Source: Flagellimonas_B algarum (lineage in GTDB: Bacteria; Bacteroidota; Bacteroidia; Flavobacteriales; Flavobacteriaceae). Taken from it: a DNA stretch of 64,000 nt. Positions 17,207 through 25,550 of the stretch are shown here, in pieces (position 1 is the first letter of the stretch; every line of letters begins with the position of its first letter). The position numbers were made by a program, and so were the translations under genes. The stretch is from assembly GCF_040513375.1 (NCBI RefSeq), contig NZ_JBEVTG010000001.1, positions 1,364,001 to 1,428,000 on the forward strand. Direction: 5' to 3'. Under the pieces are notes generated by a model, which was given only the letters and a program-made list of their open reading frames with translations, searched no databases and had not been told where the DNA came from.

Positions 17207-18555
17207 GGTTGGATGCGTTGGAAAATTCGTTGAATGCTTTTCTTTTTCAAGGCTATGGATTTGTTGAAATCGCTATTGTATTTCGAAACGATTTCCGATT
17301 CGTGGTGTTTGTAAAATTCCGGATCGAAATTGGCATCGGCCAAATGCTCCATGACGAAATCGACACCGCGTTCTTCACTGAGCCAGCGATCGAAAATTTC
17401 ATGACGCATGCGGATTCCGAAGGTGTTGATGCCCAAAAACTTTTGGTTCGACCCATCAAAGGCCACTGTCAAACATATTTTTTCGGAAGGATGCCTCCAA
17501 TGGAAATGGGTCTCATTCTCTTTCATGCCCCGTTCGCTGAACACCCAACCGTAGGTTTGGTATTCGATATCCAGGAACTTGGCCGAGTTGAACCAATGTC
17601 CGGGTTTGTATTCGATACGGTTGCCACAGATGGTCTGGGCCACGGTTTCACCCATCATCCTACCCGTATACCAAACGGCTTCGATCGGCCTTCGGTTGCC
17701 AATGGGTTCATGCTGCTCGGCACAATCACCGATGGCATACACATCAGGGATATTGGTCTCGAGGTAACGGTTGACCTTGACTCCCCTGCCCAGTTCAATG
17801 GGACTCGATTTCAAAAAGTCGACATTCGGACTCACCCCTGCGGTCAATCCCACCATGTCACAGGCGATGGTTTCCCCTTTATCGGTTGTCACGGCCTTCA
17901 CCTTTCCTTGTTCATCGGGAAGGATCTCAACGAGATTGGTGGCCAATTTTAGATCGATATGGTGCTCTTCGATATGCTCGTTGATCAATTGGGATTCTCC
18001 GGATGGAAGCACCCCGTTCCAGAAACTGTTTTCGCGAACCAGAAACGTAACCGGGATATCACGGCTTCGTAGCATCTCGGCAAGCTCGATTCCGATGAGG
18101 CCACCACCGACGATGACCGCCCTTTTGCAGCGGTCCTTATTCGGGGCATTGACTTCGAGTAGGTCTAGATCTTGTTTGGAATACAAACCTTGTACCCCAT
18201 GCAGATCTTGCCCTGGCCAGCCGAATTTATTCGGTTTGGATCCCGTAGCGATGATCAATTTGTCATAATTCAAGGCTCGGGAACCATCAAGGAGTAATTG
18301 CTTTTTTTCAGTATCCACTTGAGAGACATAAGCACGCACCAGTTCGATGCGGTTTTTGCTCCAGAACCAATCTTCATAGGGTTGGATGTGTTCGAATTTC
18401 ATATGGCCCATGTACACGTACATCAGTGCCGTTCTTGAGAAAAAGTAGTCGGTCTCGGCAGAAACGATGATGATCCGCTTATCAGAGTGTTTGCGGATAT
18501 GTCGCGCCGCGGAAACCCCTGCAATGCCATTTCCTATGATAACGATTGTTTCCAT
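17203..18555 (-). CDS. FAD-dependent pyridine-nucleotide-disulfide-type oxidoreductase
   Basis: A 450-residue two-Rossmann-fold flavoprotein, first gene of the redox-glycosyltransferase operon. The FAD loop GNGIAGVSAA is at 8-17, the NAD(P)H loop VGGGLIGIELAE is near 148-159, and VYAIGDCAE closes the FAD domain. It resembles rubredoxin/ferredoxin reductases and the N-terminal half of NirB, and has no redox-active CxxC disulfide. Coupled translation with the membrane 4Fe-4S protein suggests NAD(P)H electrons are handed to that polyferredoxin. The last 100 residues form a long tail with no family call from me. Confidence 0.85.
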   Translation of the reverse strand: METIVIIGNGIAGVSAARHIRKHSDKRIIIVSAETDYFFSRTALMYVYMGHMKFEHIQPYEDWFWSKNRIELVRAYVSQVDTEKKQLLLDGSRALNYDKLIIATGSKPNKFGWPGQDLHGVQGLYSKQDLDLLEVNAPNKDRCKRAVIVGGGLIGIELAEMLRSRDIPVTFLVRENSFWNGVLPSGESQLINEHIEEHHIDLKLATNLVEILPDEQGKVKAVTTDKGETIACDMVGLTAGVSPNVDFLKSSPIELGRGVKVNRYLETNIPDVYAIGDCAEQHEPIGNRRPIEAVWYTGRMMGETVAQTICGNRIEYKPGHWFNSAKFLDIEYQTYGWVFSERGMKENETHFHWRHPSEKICLTVAFDGSNQKFLGINTFGIRMRHEIFDRWLSEERGVDFVMEHLADANFDPEFYKHHESEIVSKYNSDFNKSIALKKKSIQRIFQRIQP

Positions 18556-18791
18556 GTGAATGAGTTGGTTGTGGGAAGTGTGTCGAACCTAAATATAGGA
18601 ACTTAACAAACATGCATTATTTAGAAAGAATTTAAATTTATACCGCACTGTAAGGAAACCCATCCCCTTCCGTCCTCCTAACCGGCTGATTTGCAAAATC
18701 TTAAAATATTCATAAATCGGCCACATCCTTGTAGGTTGTACGTACAAGCCCCGACTCAGGGAGCGATTACAACTGCTAAACAAATTGAAAA
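18556..18791. promoter_or_regulatory. Divergent intergenic region with stem-loop and palindrome
   Basis: This 236-base region separates the minus-strand redox operon from the plus-strand DUF547 gene. It contains a 9-bp inverted repeat (GGCTGATTT at 18684-18692 against AAATCGGCC at 18714-18722, one G-U) and a perfect 12-base palindrome at 18736-18747. A TATATTTA sequence (minus strand, about 18591-18598) could be a -7 element for the redox operon. No full-quality promoter pair was found. Confidence 0.4.
18736..18747. promoter_or_regulatory. Palindrome TTGTACGTACAA, possible MarR-type operator
   Basis: A perfect 12-base palindrome 44 bases before the DUF547 start codon. It differs by one base from the core of the MarR-flanking site GTTGTACATACAAC at 30562. 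Whether the same regulator binds here is not known. Confidence 0.35.
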
Positions 18792-19514
18792 ATGAATACT
18801 AAGACTAGCCTTTTCGCAGCGTTGATTTGCTTGTTTTCCTATAGTTTGGGAGCGCAAGGTTTGGGGGAGTTTTTCTCCAAAACGGACGCTTTTATGCAAG
18901 CTTACGTAACCGACGGTAAAGTCGCCTACCAACGTCTGCATAATGATGCCACCGCCCTCGATGCGGTCTTGGCCCTTGCCAAGGATATTCAGGTTGACAA
19001 AACGCATGCCGCAGACTACCAAGCGTTCTGGATCAATGCCTACAACCTAGCGGTGATCAAGGGTATCGTTTCGAATTACCCGATCAAGTCACCTCTTGAC
19101 AAAGCCGGGTTTTTCGACAAACAGACCTATTCGCTCGCGGGCAAGGAAATTACCTTGAACGATATCGAAAATAAATTGCTTCGGGCGAATTTCCCGACCG
19201 AGGCGAGGTTTCACTTTGTGTTGGTATGTGCCGGGTTGGGATGCCCACCTATAGTATCACACGCCTATACCCCGGATCGGTTGGAAGATCAATTGCAGCA
19301 GCAGACCGTATCGGCCCTGAACGACCCCAATTTCATTAGGGTCAAAGGGAAAAAAGTACAGATAAGTCAGCTATTCGAATGGTATAAAGGTGATTTTACC
19401 CAAAACGGAAAAAGCGAGCTTGACTTTATCAATGCCTATCGAAACGAAAAAATCGATGCCAAAGCGAAAGTCGGGTATTATGCCTACGACTGGCGTTTGA
19501 ACGAAACCAAATAG
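18792..19514 (+). CDS. DUF547-domain exported protein
   Basis: A 240-residue protein with a signal peptide (MNTKTSLFAALICLFSYSLGAQG, cleaved near residue 21). The mature part is a DUF547 domain, recognisable by FWINAYNLAVIKGI around residues 79-92 and the FHFVLVCAGLGCPPI segment, with the conserved Cys-Gly-Cys-Pro-like stretch, near 137-151. DUF547 proteins are widespread periplasmic proteins of unknown activity. It is the first plus-strand gene after the divergent region and is followed 17 bases later by an outer-membrane protein, which suggests a common transcript. Confidence 0.85.
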   Translation: MNTKTSLFAALICLFSYSLGAQGLGEFFSKTDAFMQAYVTDGKVAYQRLHNDATALDAVLALAKDIQVDKTHAADYQAFWINAYNLAVIKGIVSNYPIKSPLDKAGFFDKQTYSLAGKEITLNDIENKLLRANFPTEARFHFVLVCAGLGCPPIVSHAYTPDRLEDQLQQQTVSALNDPNFIRVKGKKVQISQLFEWYKGDFTQNGKSELDFINAYRNEKIDAKAKVGYYAYDWRLNETK

Positions 19515-19531
19515 AACAACTCCCTAAAAAA

Positions 19532-20425
19532 ATGTTTATGAAAATCAAGAAATACCATGTGGCCATGGCAGCATTGCTTTTGGCCATGACGAATGTGATC
19601 GCCCAAGATCAAGACGATGCGATCGACTCCCAGGCTGGGAGTAATATCCAAAACCTGACCCCATCGAAATTGATCGGTAAAGGACAATGGGATATCAAAT
19701 GGTTCAACAACCTCTACACCGAAACCGAGGATACCTTCAGTGGAGACATCCCTAGGAACGTTTTCTTTACCTCGACCCTTGATATTTTCACTGGGGTCGG
19801 TCAGAACCGCAGGGTCAATTTGGGGCTGCTGTTGGAATTCCGTTCCAATACCGTTGGGGGTCGTGGCCTTTTTGACTTTCTCTCTTTCGACGGGGAGGAA
19901 GGTAGTGCGCGCTCAGGTTTGACCTCTTTTGCCCCTGCGATCAAGTTTACGCCTTTCAAAAACGTCAATAACTTTTCAGTACAGAGTGCCTTTTTCATTC
20001 CCCTGGTAGACAACGAAGTCGAAAATGGGGTCTTTTTGGATCAAAACGGATTCATTTGGCAAAACCGGTTTTTTTACGATTATTCCTTTGCCCAAGGCAA
20101 GTGGCAATTATTTTCCGAACTAAATTCAGAGCTCAATTTCGGGGATCAAGACAAGAGTTTCGCGAACAACAGCTTGCGGTTGACACCCGGACTGTTCTTG
20201 AGTTATTTTCCGAGTTCGAAGTTCACTGTGCTCGGTTTGGTCCAACATTCCCAATTGCTCGACCTTGGCAGCGATTTCAGTCAGAACTTCACCGCTTTGG
20301 GCGGAGGGGTCAAGTATCAGTTGACCGATGCGTTGAACATCGAAGGGCTGTATACCAATTTCGTCAGGGGCAACGACACCGGATTGGGCCAAACATTTAA
20401 CATAGGTTTACGGGCCGTGTTCTAG
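19532..20425 (+). CDS. Predicted outer-membrane beta-barrel protein
   Basis: A 297-residue protein with a signal peptide ending in NVIAQ (about residue 25; the second ATG at 19538 is an equally good start). The mature chain alternates polar and hydrophobic residues in many short strands (FTALGGGVKYQLTDALNIEG, NIGLRAVF) and ends in Phe, as barrel proteins do. I recognise no enzyme motif and no specific family. A terminator-like hairpin starts 26 bases after the stop. The role may be related to the DUF547 protein upstream, but nothing in the sequence shows it. Confidence 0.65.
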   Translation: MFMKIKKYHVAMAALLLAMTNVIAQDQDDAIDSQAGSNIQNLTPSKLIGKGQWDIKWFNNLYTETEDTFSGDIPRNVFFTSTLDIFTGVGQNRRVNLGLLLEFRSNTVGGRGLFDFLSFDGEEGSARSGLTSFAPAIKFTPFKNVNNFSVQSAFFIPLVDNEVENGVFLDQNGFIWQNRFFYDYSFAQGKWQLFSELNSELNFGDQDKSFANNSLRLTPGLFLSYFPSSKFTVLGLVQHSQLLDLGSDFSQNFTALGGGVKYQLTDALNIEGLYTNFVRGNDTGLGQTFNIGLRAVF

Positions 20426-20450
20426 TTTTTTTTGCCAAAAAAAGTATTTT

Positions 20451-20494
20451 AGTCCCAATCGTGGTATATGAACCGGTTGGGACTTTTCTTTTTA
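20451..20494 (+). terminator. Intrinsic terminator-like hairpin spanning the next gene's start codon
   Basis: AGTCCCAA (20451-20458) pairs with TTGGGACT (20477-20484), extended to about 11 bp by TCG/CGG pairing with one G-U, and is followed by TTTTCTTTTTA. The ATG of the GH113-like gene (20468) is in the loop, so the 3' arm and T-run are also signal-peptide codons. Confidence 0.55.
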
Positions 20495-21481
20495 TGTCTG
20501 TTGCAGCTTTCCTGCAGTAGCCAAACCATTTCGAAGATCAATGGGGTCAGTTTCGTGGGCTCTCGTGACAAGGCCTTGCAAAAACATATCGATCCAGTGG
20601 TCCGCGTCAATGCTTCGCACGCGGCGGTCATGCCTTTTGGTTTTGTACGAAACCTTTCAGATCCAACGGTCATTTTCGATACCGAAAGACAGTGGTTCGG
20701 TGAGACAAGGGCCGGGGGCAAACAGTATATCGCCATGCTTCGAAAGAATGGGATCAAGATCATGTTGAAACCCCAGATTTGGGTATGGCGGGGCGAATTC
20801 ACGGGCGATATCAAAATGGAAAAGGAATCGGATTGGAAGGAATTCGAGCGTACTTACGAAGACTTTGCTTTGGCCTATGCCAAACTGGCCGAGGAAACCC
20901 AGGCTGAGATTTATTGCATTGGCACCGAATTGGAGGATTTCGTTTCGGCCCGACCTGAATTTTGGAAAAGACTCATCAACAAGATCAGGGCGGTCTATTC
21001 AGGTAAATTGACCTACGCGGCCAATTGGGATGAATATACCCGCACCCCTTTTTGGAAAGATCTGGACTATATCGGCGTTGACGCTTATTTCCCGCTTTCC
21101 GAAGCTAGAGACCCTACCAAGGCCCAAATGAAAGCCGGTTGGCAAAAATGGAAAACGCGGCTTCAGGAATTGTCCAAATCGCATGGACGAAAGGTGCTTT
21201 TTACCGAGTTCGGATACCGCAGTATGGACTATACCGCAAAAAAACCTTGGCTGGTCGATCAGAACCAAATGCGGGTCAATCTGCAGGCCCAAGCTTCGGC
21301 CACTGCGGCCTTGTTCGAGGAATTTTGGATGGAAAATTGGTTCGCCGGTGGATTCGTTTGGAAATGGTTCATCCATCACGAAGATGTCGGTGGATCGGAA
21401 AATAACCGCTTCACTCCCCAAAATAAACCTGCTGAAAGTGTAATTCGTGACTTTTATGCCGACTATAGGCTTGACGAATAA
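20468..21481 (+). CDS. GH113-like glycoside hydrolase lipoprotein
   Basis: A 337-residue TIM-barrel protein with a lipoprotein signal (MNRLGLFFLCLLQLSCSS, lipobox LSC with Cys17). Sequence landmarks match family GH113 endo-mannanase-like proteins: INGVSF at the mature start, LKPQIWVW on an early strand, CIGTELEDF near 156-164 with the likely acid/base Glu, and VLFTEFGYRS near 239-248 with the likely nucleophile Glu. Many Bacteroidetes homologs are uncharacterised, so beta-mannan is only the family precedent. It is followed 9 bases later by a barrel protein. The start codon is inside a terminator-like hairpin, which could limit its expression. Confidence 0.8.
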   Translation: MNRLGLFFLCLLQLSCSSQTISKINGVSFVGSRDKALQKHIDPVVRVNASHAAVMPFGFVRNLSDPTVIFDTERQWFGETRAGGKQYIAMLRKNGIKIMLKPQIWVWRGEFTGDIKMEKESDWKEFERTYEDFALAYAKLAEETQAEIYCIGTELEDFVSARPEFWKRLINKIRAVYSGKLTYAANWDEYTRTPFWKDLDYIGVDAYFPLSEARDPTKAQMKAGWQKWKTRLQELSKSHGRKVLFTEFGYRSMDYTAKKPWLVDQNQMRVNLQAQASATAALFEEFWMENWFAGGFVWKWFIHHEDVGGSENNRFTPQNKPAESVIRDFYADYRLDE

Positions 21482-21490
21482 GACCGAAAA

Positions 21491-22756
21491 ATGGCACGTA
21501 ATCTTTGGTGCGTACTGATTTTATTACTGTATGGCCTTTGTTACGGCCAAGAAGGGGTGGTCGTTGATGTCAAATTCCAAGGAAACAAAAAGACCCACAC
21601 CGACTTTCTCAAGACACTCGCCAAACTAAAACCGGGTATGGCCCTTGACTCGATCGCCATGCAAGAAGATATCCTTCGATTGCGACGGCTTCCTTCGGTA
21701 TCGCATGCGTATTTCCAGGTGTTCGAAGCCAATGCGAGTGGTGAATACAACGTCTTTTACAACATTGAGGAGAATTTCACACTGATCCCCTTCGCTAGTG
21801 TCTACACCTCGAACAACGATGAGTTCGCCTTTCGGGTCGGGCTACAGGAGTTTAATTTTTTGGGGAGGAACATCACGCTTGGAGGGTTTTACCAATATGA
21901 TATCTTCAATTCGTTCGGGGCGCATATCAGGGCACCCTACCTCTTCGGACCCAAATGGGGGTTGGCACTGAGTTACCAAGATCTGACTACCCAAGAGCCC
22001 GTTTTTTTGGATAACGGTACGGCCGATTACAAATACAACAACGAATCGATCGAATTGCTCGCCCTTTACGAATTCGACGCCAAGAACCGGATTGAATTCG
22101 GCATCAATTTCTTTACCGAGGACTACGAATACCTTTCTGGGAGTACCGATCCCGACGTGCCTTTGGAATTGAACGTCGACAAGTACCTGTTCAAGTTGAT
22201 CTATAATTTTGACAACATCGAATACTACTACCAGTACCTCTCGGGTTTTCGCAGTATCCTGAACTTACAGTATGTACAAAGTAGTGATACGCGGTTGCCT
22301 GAATTCGTCATCGGGTTCAATGATTTTTCCTATTTCAAACGTATCGGTGCGCGCGGTAATTGGGCTTCAAGGCTACGTCTGGGCCTTTCGAGTAATATAG
22401 ACACCCCTTTCGCTCCCTTCGCGGTCGACAATAACCTCAATATCCGCGGGGTAGGCAATACCATCGATCGCGGTACCGCGGCAATCGTATTGAACACGGA
22501 GTATCGGCATACCCTGGTCGATAAAGATTGGTTCGTGTTGCAAGGCAATGTCTTTATCGATGGAGGGAGTTGGCGCAATCCCGGAGGGGACTTGGGTGAT
22601 TTCGGTGATAGCCAAAACCTGAGGGTCTATCCGGGTGTAGGTATCCGCTTCATCCATAAGCGTATCTTCAATGCCATCTTCAGGATCGACTATGGTCACG
22701 GCATCACCAACGATGCCACCCGAGGGGTCGTTTTTGGTATCGGACAATATTTCTAA
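21491..22756 (+). CDS. BamA/TamA-like outer-membrane protein with one POTRA domain
   Basis: A 421-residue outer-membrane protein. After a signal peptide (cut near residue 20, LCYGQ) comes one POTRA-like domain at about 21-95 (VVVDVKFQGNKKT...LKPGMALDSIAMQEDILRLRRLPSV), then an Omp85-type beta-barrel to the C-terminal Phe (GIGQYF). Full BamA has five POTRAs and is about 800 residues, so this is a short paralog that could handle a special substrate or lipid. It is 9 bases downstream of the GH113-like lipoprotein. Its substrate is unknown. Confidence 0.8.
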   Translation: MARNLWCVLILLLYGLCYGQEGVVVDVKFQGNKKTHTDFLKTLAKLKPGMALDSIAMQEDILRLRRLPSVSHAYFQVFEANASGEYNVFYNIEENFTLIPFASVYTSNNDEFAFRVGLQEFNFLGRNITLGGFYQYDIFNSFGAHIRAPYLFGPKWGLALSYQDLTTQEPVFLDNGTADYKYNNESIELLALYEFDAKNRIEFGINFFTEDYEYLSGSTDPDVPLELNVDKYLFKLIYNFDNIEYYYQYLSGFRSILNLQYVQSSDTRLPEFVIGFNDFSYFKRIGARGNWASRLRLGLSSNIDTPFAPFAVDNNLNIRGVGNTIDRGTAAIVLNTEYRHTLVDKDWFVLQGNVFIDGGSWRNPGGDLGDFGDSQNLRVYPGVGIRFIHKRIFNAIFRIDYGHGITNDATRGVVFGIGQYF

Positions 22757-22783
22757 GCCCTTCTATACAATTTATCGATTTTT

Positions 22784-22814
22784 TTTGCATTTCATCGATT
22801 AGATACTATATTTG
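22784..22814 (+). promoter_or_regulatory. Bacteroidetes promoter of the LysM gene
   Basis: TTTG at 22784-22787 and TATATTTG at 22807-22814 are separated by exactly 19 bases, a full match to the phylum's -33/-7 consensus. The start codon follows at 22839, leaving a short leader of about 18 bases. Confidence 0.75.
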
Positions 22815-22838
22815 TTGGCCCCACAGAGACATGAACTT

Positions 22839-23762
22839 ATGAAAAAAACGAATTTAATAGGCGTTTTTATGCTTTTATTCGCGGTTTTTACCACCGCCCA
22901 AGAGCAAGCGTATCCTGTAGTGGCCGAACAAGGTGATGGCATATTTTCCATCCTAAGAAAACAAGGTCTTGACCCAGTCAAGTTCTATGCCCGGTTCGTA
23001 GCCTTGAACGAAAACAATCTTAAAAATGGCAGTGGGCTTTATCTTGGAAAAGAGTACCTCATTCCGTACTCGGCGGATTCCTTTAAAGAGAAAGCCAAAA
23101 ACGTGGTCGCTTCAGATGATAGCGAATCGGCACTTTTTGATTTGGAATTGGCCTCGATCGCCCCAAAAAGCGAGCATTTGAAACACGCTGTGATCTACTT
23201 GATATCCAATACCAAAGGGACCGATAAATCCGGGGTGTTGCAACGCCTGGGCAAAGAGATTACAGTGACCCTGGCCCAAGAATTGATGGTTCATGGGGCC
23301 CAAGTGTATATCATTGACAACCCTGATAAGGAATCCGGCATTTCCGGATACGTCGATGCCGTGAATACCCGCTACCTGAAAAATCAGGGCAAGTACCAAC
23401 GCTTGTTAATGATCAATTTGAACGAGGGAATGACCAAAAGCGGTTATTTCGATGTTTCGGTTTTCCATCACGACAACAACGAAGATGGAGAGCGCTTCGC
23501 CAAGAACATCCAACAAATATTGAACAAGCACCGTATCGAAAGTGATGCGCGCAAAGCCTACACCGAAGTATTCACCGACAGCGAAAATCTCTATTTGGCC
23601 AAGAATGTACTGCCCGCAATTACGCTGATCGATATCGGCAATTCAAAAGACCCTTCGATCGAAAGCAGGATTTCGATCCGTAACGATCAACAATTCATAT
23701 CGGATATCATTGCCAATGGGGTGATGAACGACTACGCGAACTTAGCCGTGGAGACCAACTAA
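22839..23762 (+). CDS. LysM protein with degenerate amidase_3-like domain
   Basis: A 307-residue exported protein; the ATG at 22839 gives the signal peptide MKKTNLIGVFMLLFAVFTTAQ. Residues about 25-80 look like a LysM-type unit (VVAEQGDGIFSILRKQGLD...YLGKEYLIPY). Residues about 145-295 follow the layout of N-acetylmuramoyl-L-alanine amidases (strand, EITVTLAQEL helix, HGAQVYII strand, then LLMINLNEG and DVSVFHH). The usual zinc histidines, in GHGG and in SIHAN, are replaced by SNTKG and NLNEG. It may therefore bind peptidoglycan without cutting it. It has its own promoter and terminator. Confidence 0.65.
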   Translation: MKKTNLIGVFMLLFAVFTTAQEQAYPVVAEQGDGIFSILRKQGLDPVKFYARFVALNENNLKNGSGLYLGKEYLIPYSADSFKEKAKNVVASDDSESALFDLELASIAPKSEHLKHAVIYLISNTKGTDKSGVLQRLGKEITVTLAQELMVHGAQVYIIDNPDKESGISGYVDAVNTRYLKNQGKYQRLLMINLNEGMTKSGYFDVSVFHHDNNEDGERFAKNIQQILNKHRIESDARKAYTEVFTDSENLYLAKNVLPAITLIDIGNSKDPSIESRISIRNDQQFISDIIANGVMNDYANLAVETN

Positions 23763-23780
23763 ACTTAGTCCCCCCATTGT

Positions 23781-23820
23781 AAAAAGGCCCTTTTCATTAC
23801 CCCTAATGAACAGGGCTTTT
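23781..23820. terminator. Bidirectional intrinsic terminator
   Basis: AAAAGGCCCT and the TAATGA-containing arm pair around a CCCC loop, with A-runs before and TTTT after, between two convergent genes (LysM protein and the glycosyltransferase). It can serve both strands. Confidence 0.8.
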
Positions 23821-23837
23821 CCTTATCAACGCGCGCT

Positions 23838-24524
23838 TTAGGCCAGGATCTTTTTTTGATAATAAGCGTACAAGGCTTCAGGGGAAGCACCAAGAAAGTT
23901 CTTCAAATGGATAACGGCGAAATGGAATTGGACGTTGAACGACCCTTTTTCACGGTACTTGCGGGCTGAGGTAATCACATGGTCCGGTAAGATCCTGAAG
24001 TGACCACGGCGGTACAATCGGGTGATGAATTCCGTGTCTTCGTAGATCATATACGCCTCGTTGAAACCGCCTTCTTCGAAAAACACCTCCTTTTTGATGA
24101 AAAGCGATTGATCACCGCCACGACAAAGGGTATGGTTGATCCGGGTCATCCATCCGAAAAAACGCAAAAAAACATTTTGGGTATCGAACCGCATTCGAAA
24201 ACAGCCGGTCTCGAACCCCGCTGCTATGGCCTCACGGATTTTGATGTCGAAGTCTTTTGGAGGTAAGGTATCGGCATGTAGAAAATAAAGCGTATCGCCT
24301 TTTGCGGCCTTGGCCCCGGCGTTCATTTGTCTAGCACGACCCTTTTTCGAAAGTACCACGCTTACGGGCAAGGTTTCAAGAAGCTTCAAGGTTCCGTCGG
24401 TACTGCCCCCGTCTACCACGATGATTTCGGAAACCAAGTCCGTCGACCGGGTTTCACTCAAATGTTCGATCAATCCCGCAATGCAGGACGCTTCGTTTAA
24501 GACGGGAATAATGATGCTCAGCAC
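23838..24524 (-). CDS. Family 2 glycosyltransferase of the arsenosugar type (TIGR04283)
   Basis: A 228-residue GT2 enzyme matching the TIGR04283 subfamily, which occurs with arsenosugar biosynthesis genes. IIPVLNEASCIAGLI is at 5-19, EIIVVDGGSTDGT near 34-46 and YFLHADTLPPKDFD near 78-91, where the family's HADT replaces the usual DxD. It ends the cluster, 60 bases after the ArsM gene, and reads toward a bidirectional terminator. It would transfer a sugar or phospho-sugar to the arsenosugar core; the exact product is not known. Confidence 0.85.
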   Translation of the reverse strand: MLSIIIPVLNEASCIAGLIEHLSETRSTDLVSEIIVVDGGSTDGTLKLLETLPVSVVLSKKGRARQMNAGAKAAKGDTLYFLHADTLPPKDFDIKIREAIAAGFETGCFRMRFDTQNVFLRFFGWMTRINHTLCRGGDQSLFIKKEVFFEEGGFNEAYMIYEDTEFITRLYRRGHFRILPDHVITSARKYREKGSFNVQFHFAVIHLKNFLGASPEALYAYYQKKILA

Positions 24525-24584
24525 GGAACGTGATTTACGGATTCCTCCTTAAGAGGTCAACATTGGCCAACGAACCTTACGGCA

Positions 24585-25550
24585 TTAGCAGCAACCACCA
24601 CCGTTATAATGCCAAGTGCTTTCGCTGACATGGATCTCATCACTGGCGCTTGCCAAGGCGGCAGCGGTTTTATCACAAACGGCCAAAGGTTGGTTTTGCA
24701 ACAAGACATGTCCGTTGTTGTCATCAAAATATTCGGCATCACCATAGTAAATAGCCGTTTTTCCTGTAAAGACACAAGGGCCGTCTTTAGGCATGGGATC
24801 TTTGATGGCAGCGATTTCGATCGACTCAATGTAGACCAATTCATCAGTCGGGTAATGGTTCGGTGTCAAGACACGGTAGGACTTACGGGCGCGGATTTCT
24901 ATGGTGCCAAAGCCGGCGTCGGTCAATACTTTGATGTAATCCTTCATCGGAATACTACCACTAAGACACAAGGCCCTCAAACGATCGTCATTGCGCAAGG
25001 TATCGTTCATGGGTTGTTCGCAAATGGGGTCGCTCATCACCAATCTTCCGTGTGGTTTTAGCACGCGGTACATTTCAGCTACGGCCCGCTTCAAATCGTC
25101 CATTTTAAAGATGTTGAACAAACAGTTCTGCGCTGCCACATCGATGCTCTCATCTTCAATCGGTAGGTTCAGGGCATCACCCTTGACCAAGTTTACGAAT
25201 TCGCTTTTGAACCAATCGTTTTCTTCTTCGGCGATCTTAAAATTGTTTTTGGAAGCGGTGAGCATTTCATCGACCGAGTCTACTCCGGTTACCCCACCGA
25301 TCTGACGTGAAAAGTAAGAGAATTGCAGGAGTTCCATTCCGCCTCCGACCCCGACATAGAGTACTTTCGGATCATTGATCAAATCTTGGGCCGAAACGGT
25401 GCTTCCGCAACCATAGTTCATTTCTTGCATGATCTTCGGAATCGACAAGCCAGGAAACTGCCAAATTGGATTGGTGGTGCAGCATAAGCCCACATCAGGG
25501 GTTACGGCAGCTTCTTTATACAGTTCTTGGGTCGCATCTAAATAGCTCAT
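24585..25550 (-). CDS. arsM: ArsM-like methyltransferase of arsenosugar biosynthesis
   Basis: A 321-residue SAM methyltransferase. The SAM motif is KVLYVGVGGGMELLQF at 62-77. Three separated cysteines match the As(III)-binding positions of ArsM enzymes: Cys48 (NYGCGST), Cys143 (QNCLFNIF) and Cys195 (RALCLSGS). It adds a CC pair at 23-24 and ends in GGGCC (320-321), features of the arsenosugar subgroup rather than detoxifying ArsM. It overlaps the PNP gene by 4 bases. Arsenic methylation is the family function; dimethylated or further modified products depend on partners. Confidence 0.85.
   Translation of the reverse strand: MSYLDATQELYKEAAVTPDVGLCCTTNPIWQFPGLSIPKIMQEMNYGCGSTVSAQDLINDPKVLYVGVGGGMELLQFSYFSRQIGGVTGVDSVDEMLTASKNNFKIAEEENDWFKSEFVNLVKGDALNLPIEDESIDVAAQNCLFNIFKMDDLKRAVAEMYRVLKPHGRLVMSDPICEQPMNDTLRNDDRLRALCLSGSIPMKDYIKVLTDAGFGTIEIRARKSYRVLTPNHYPTDELVYIESIEIAAIKDPMPKDGPCVFTGKTAIYYGDAEYFDDNNGHVLLQNQPLAVCDKTAAALASASDEIHVSESTWHYNGGGCC

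Noticed and set aside
17209..17952. 247-residue frame antisense to the FAD oxidoreductase
   Set aside because: Lies entirely opposite a well-conserved flavoprotein gene; long antisense frames are expected from its codon composition.
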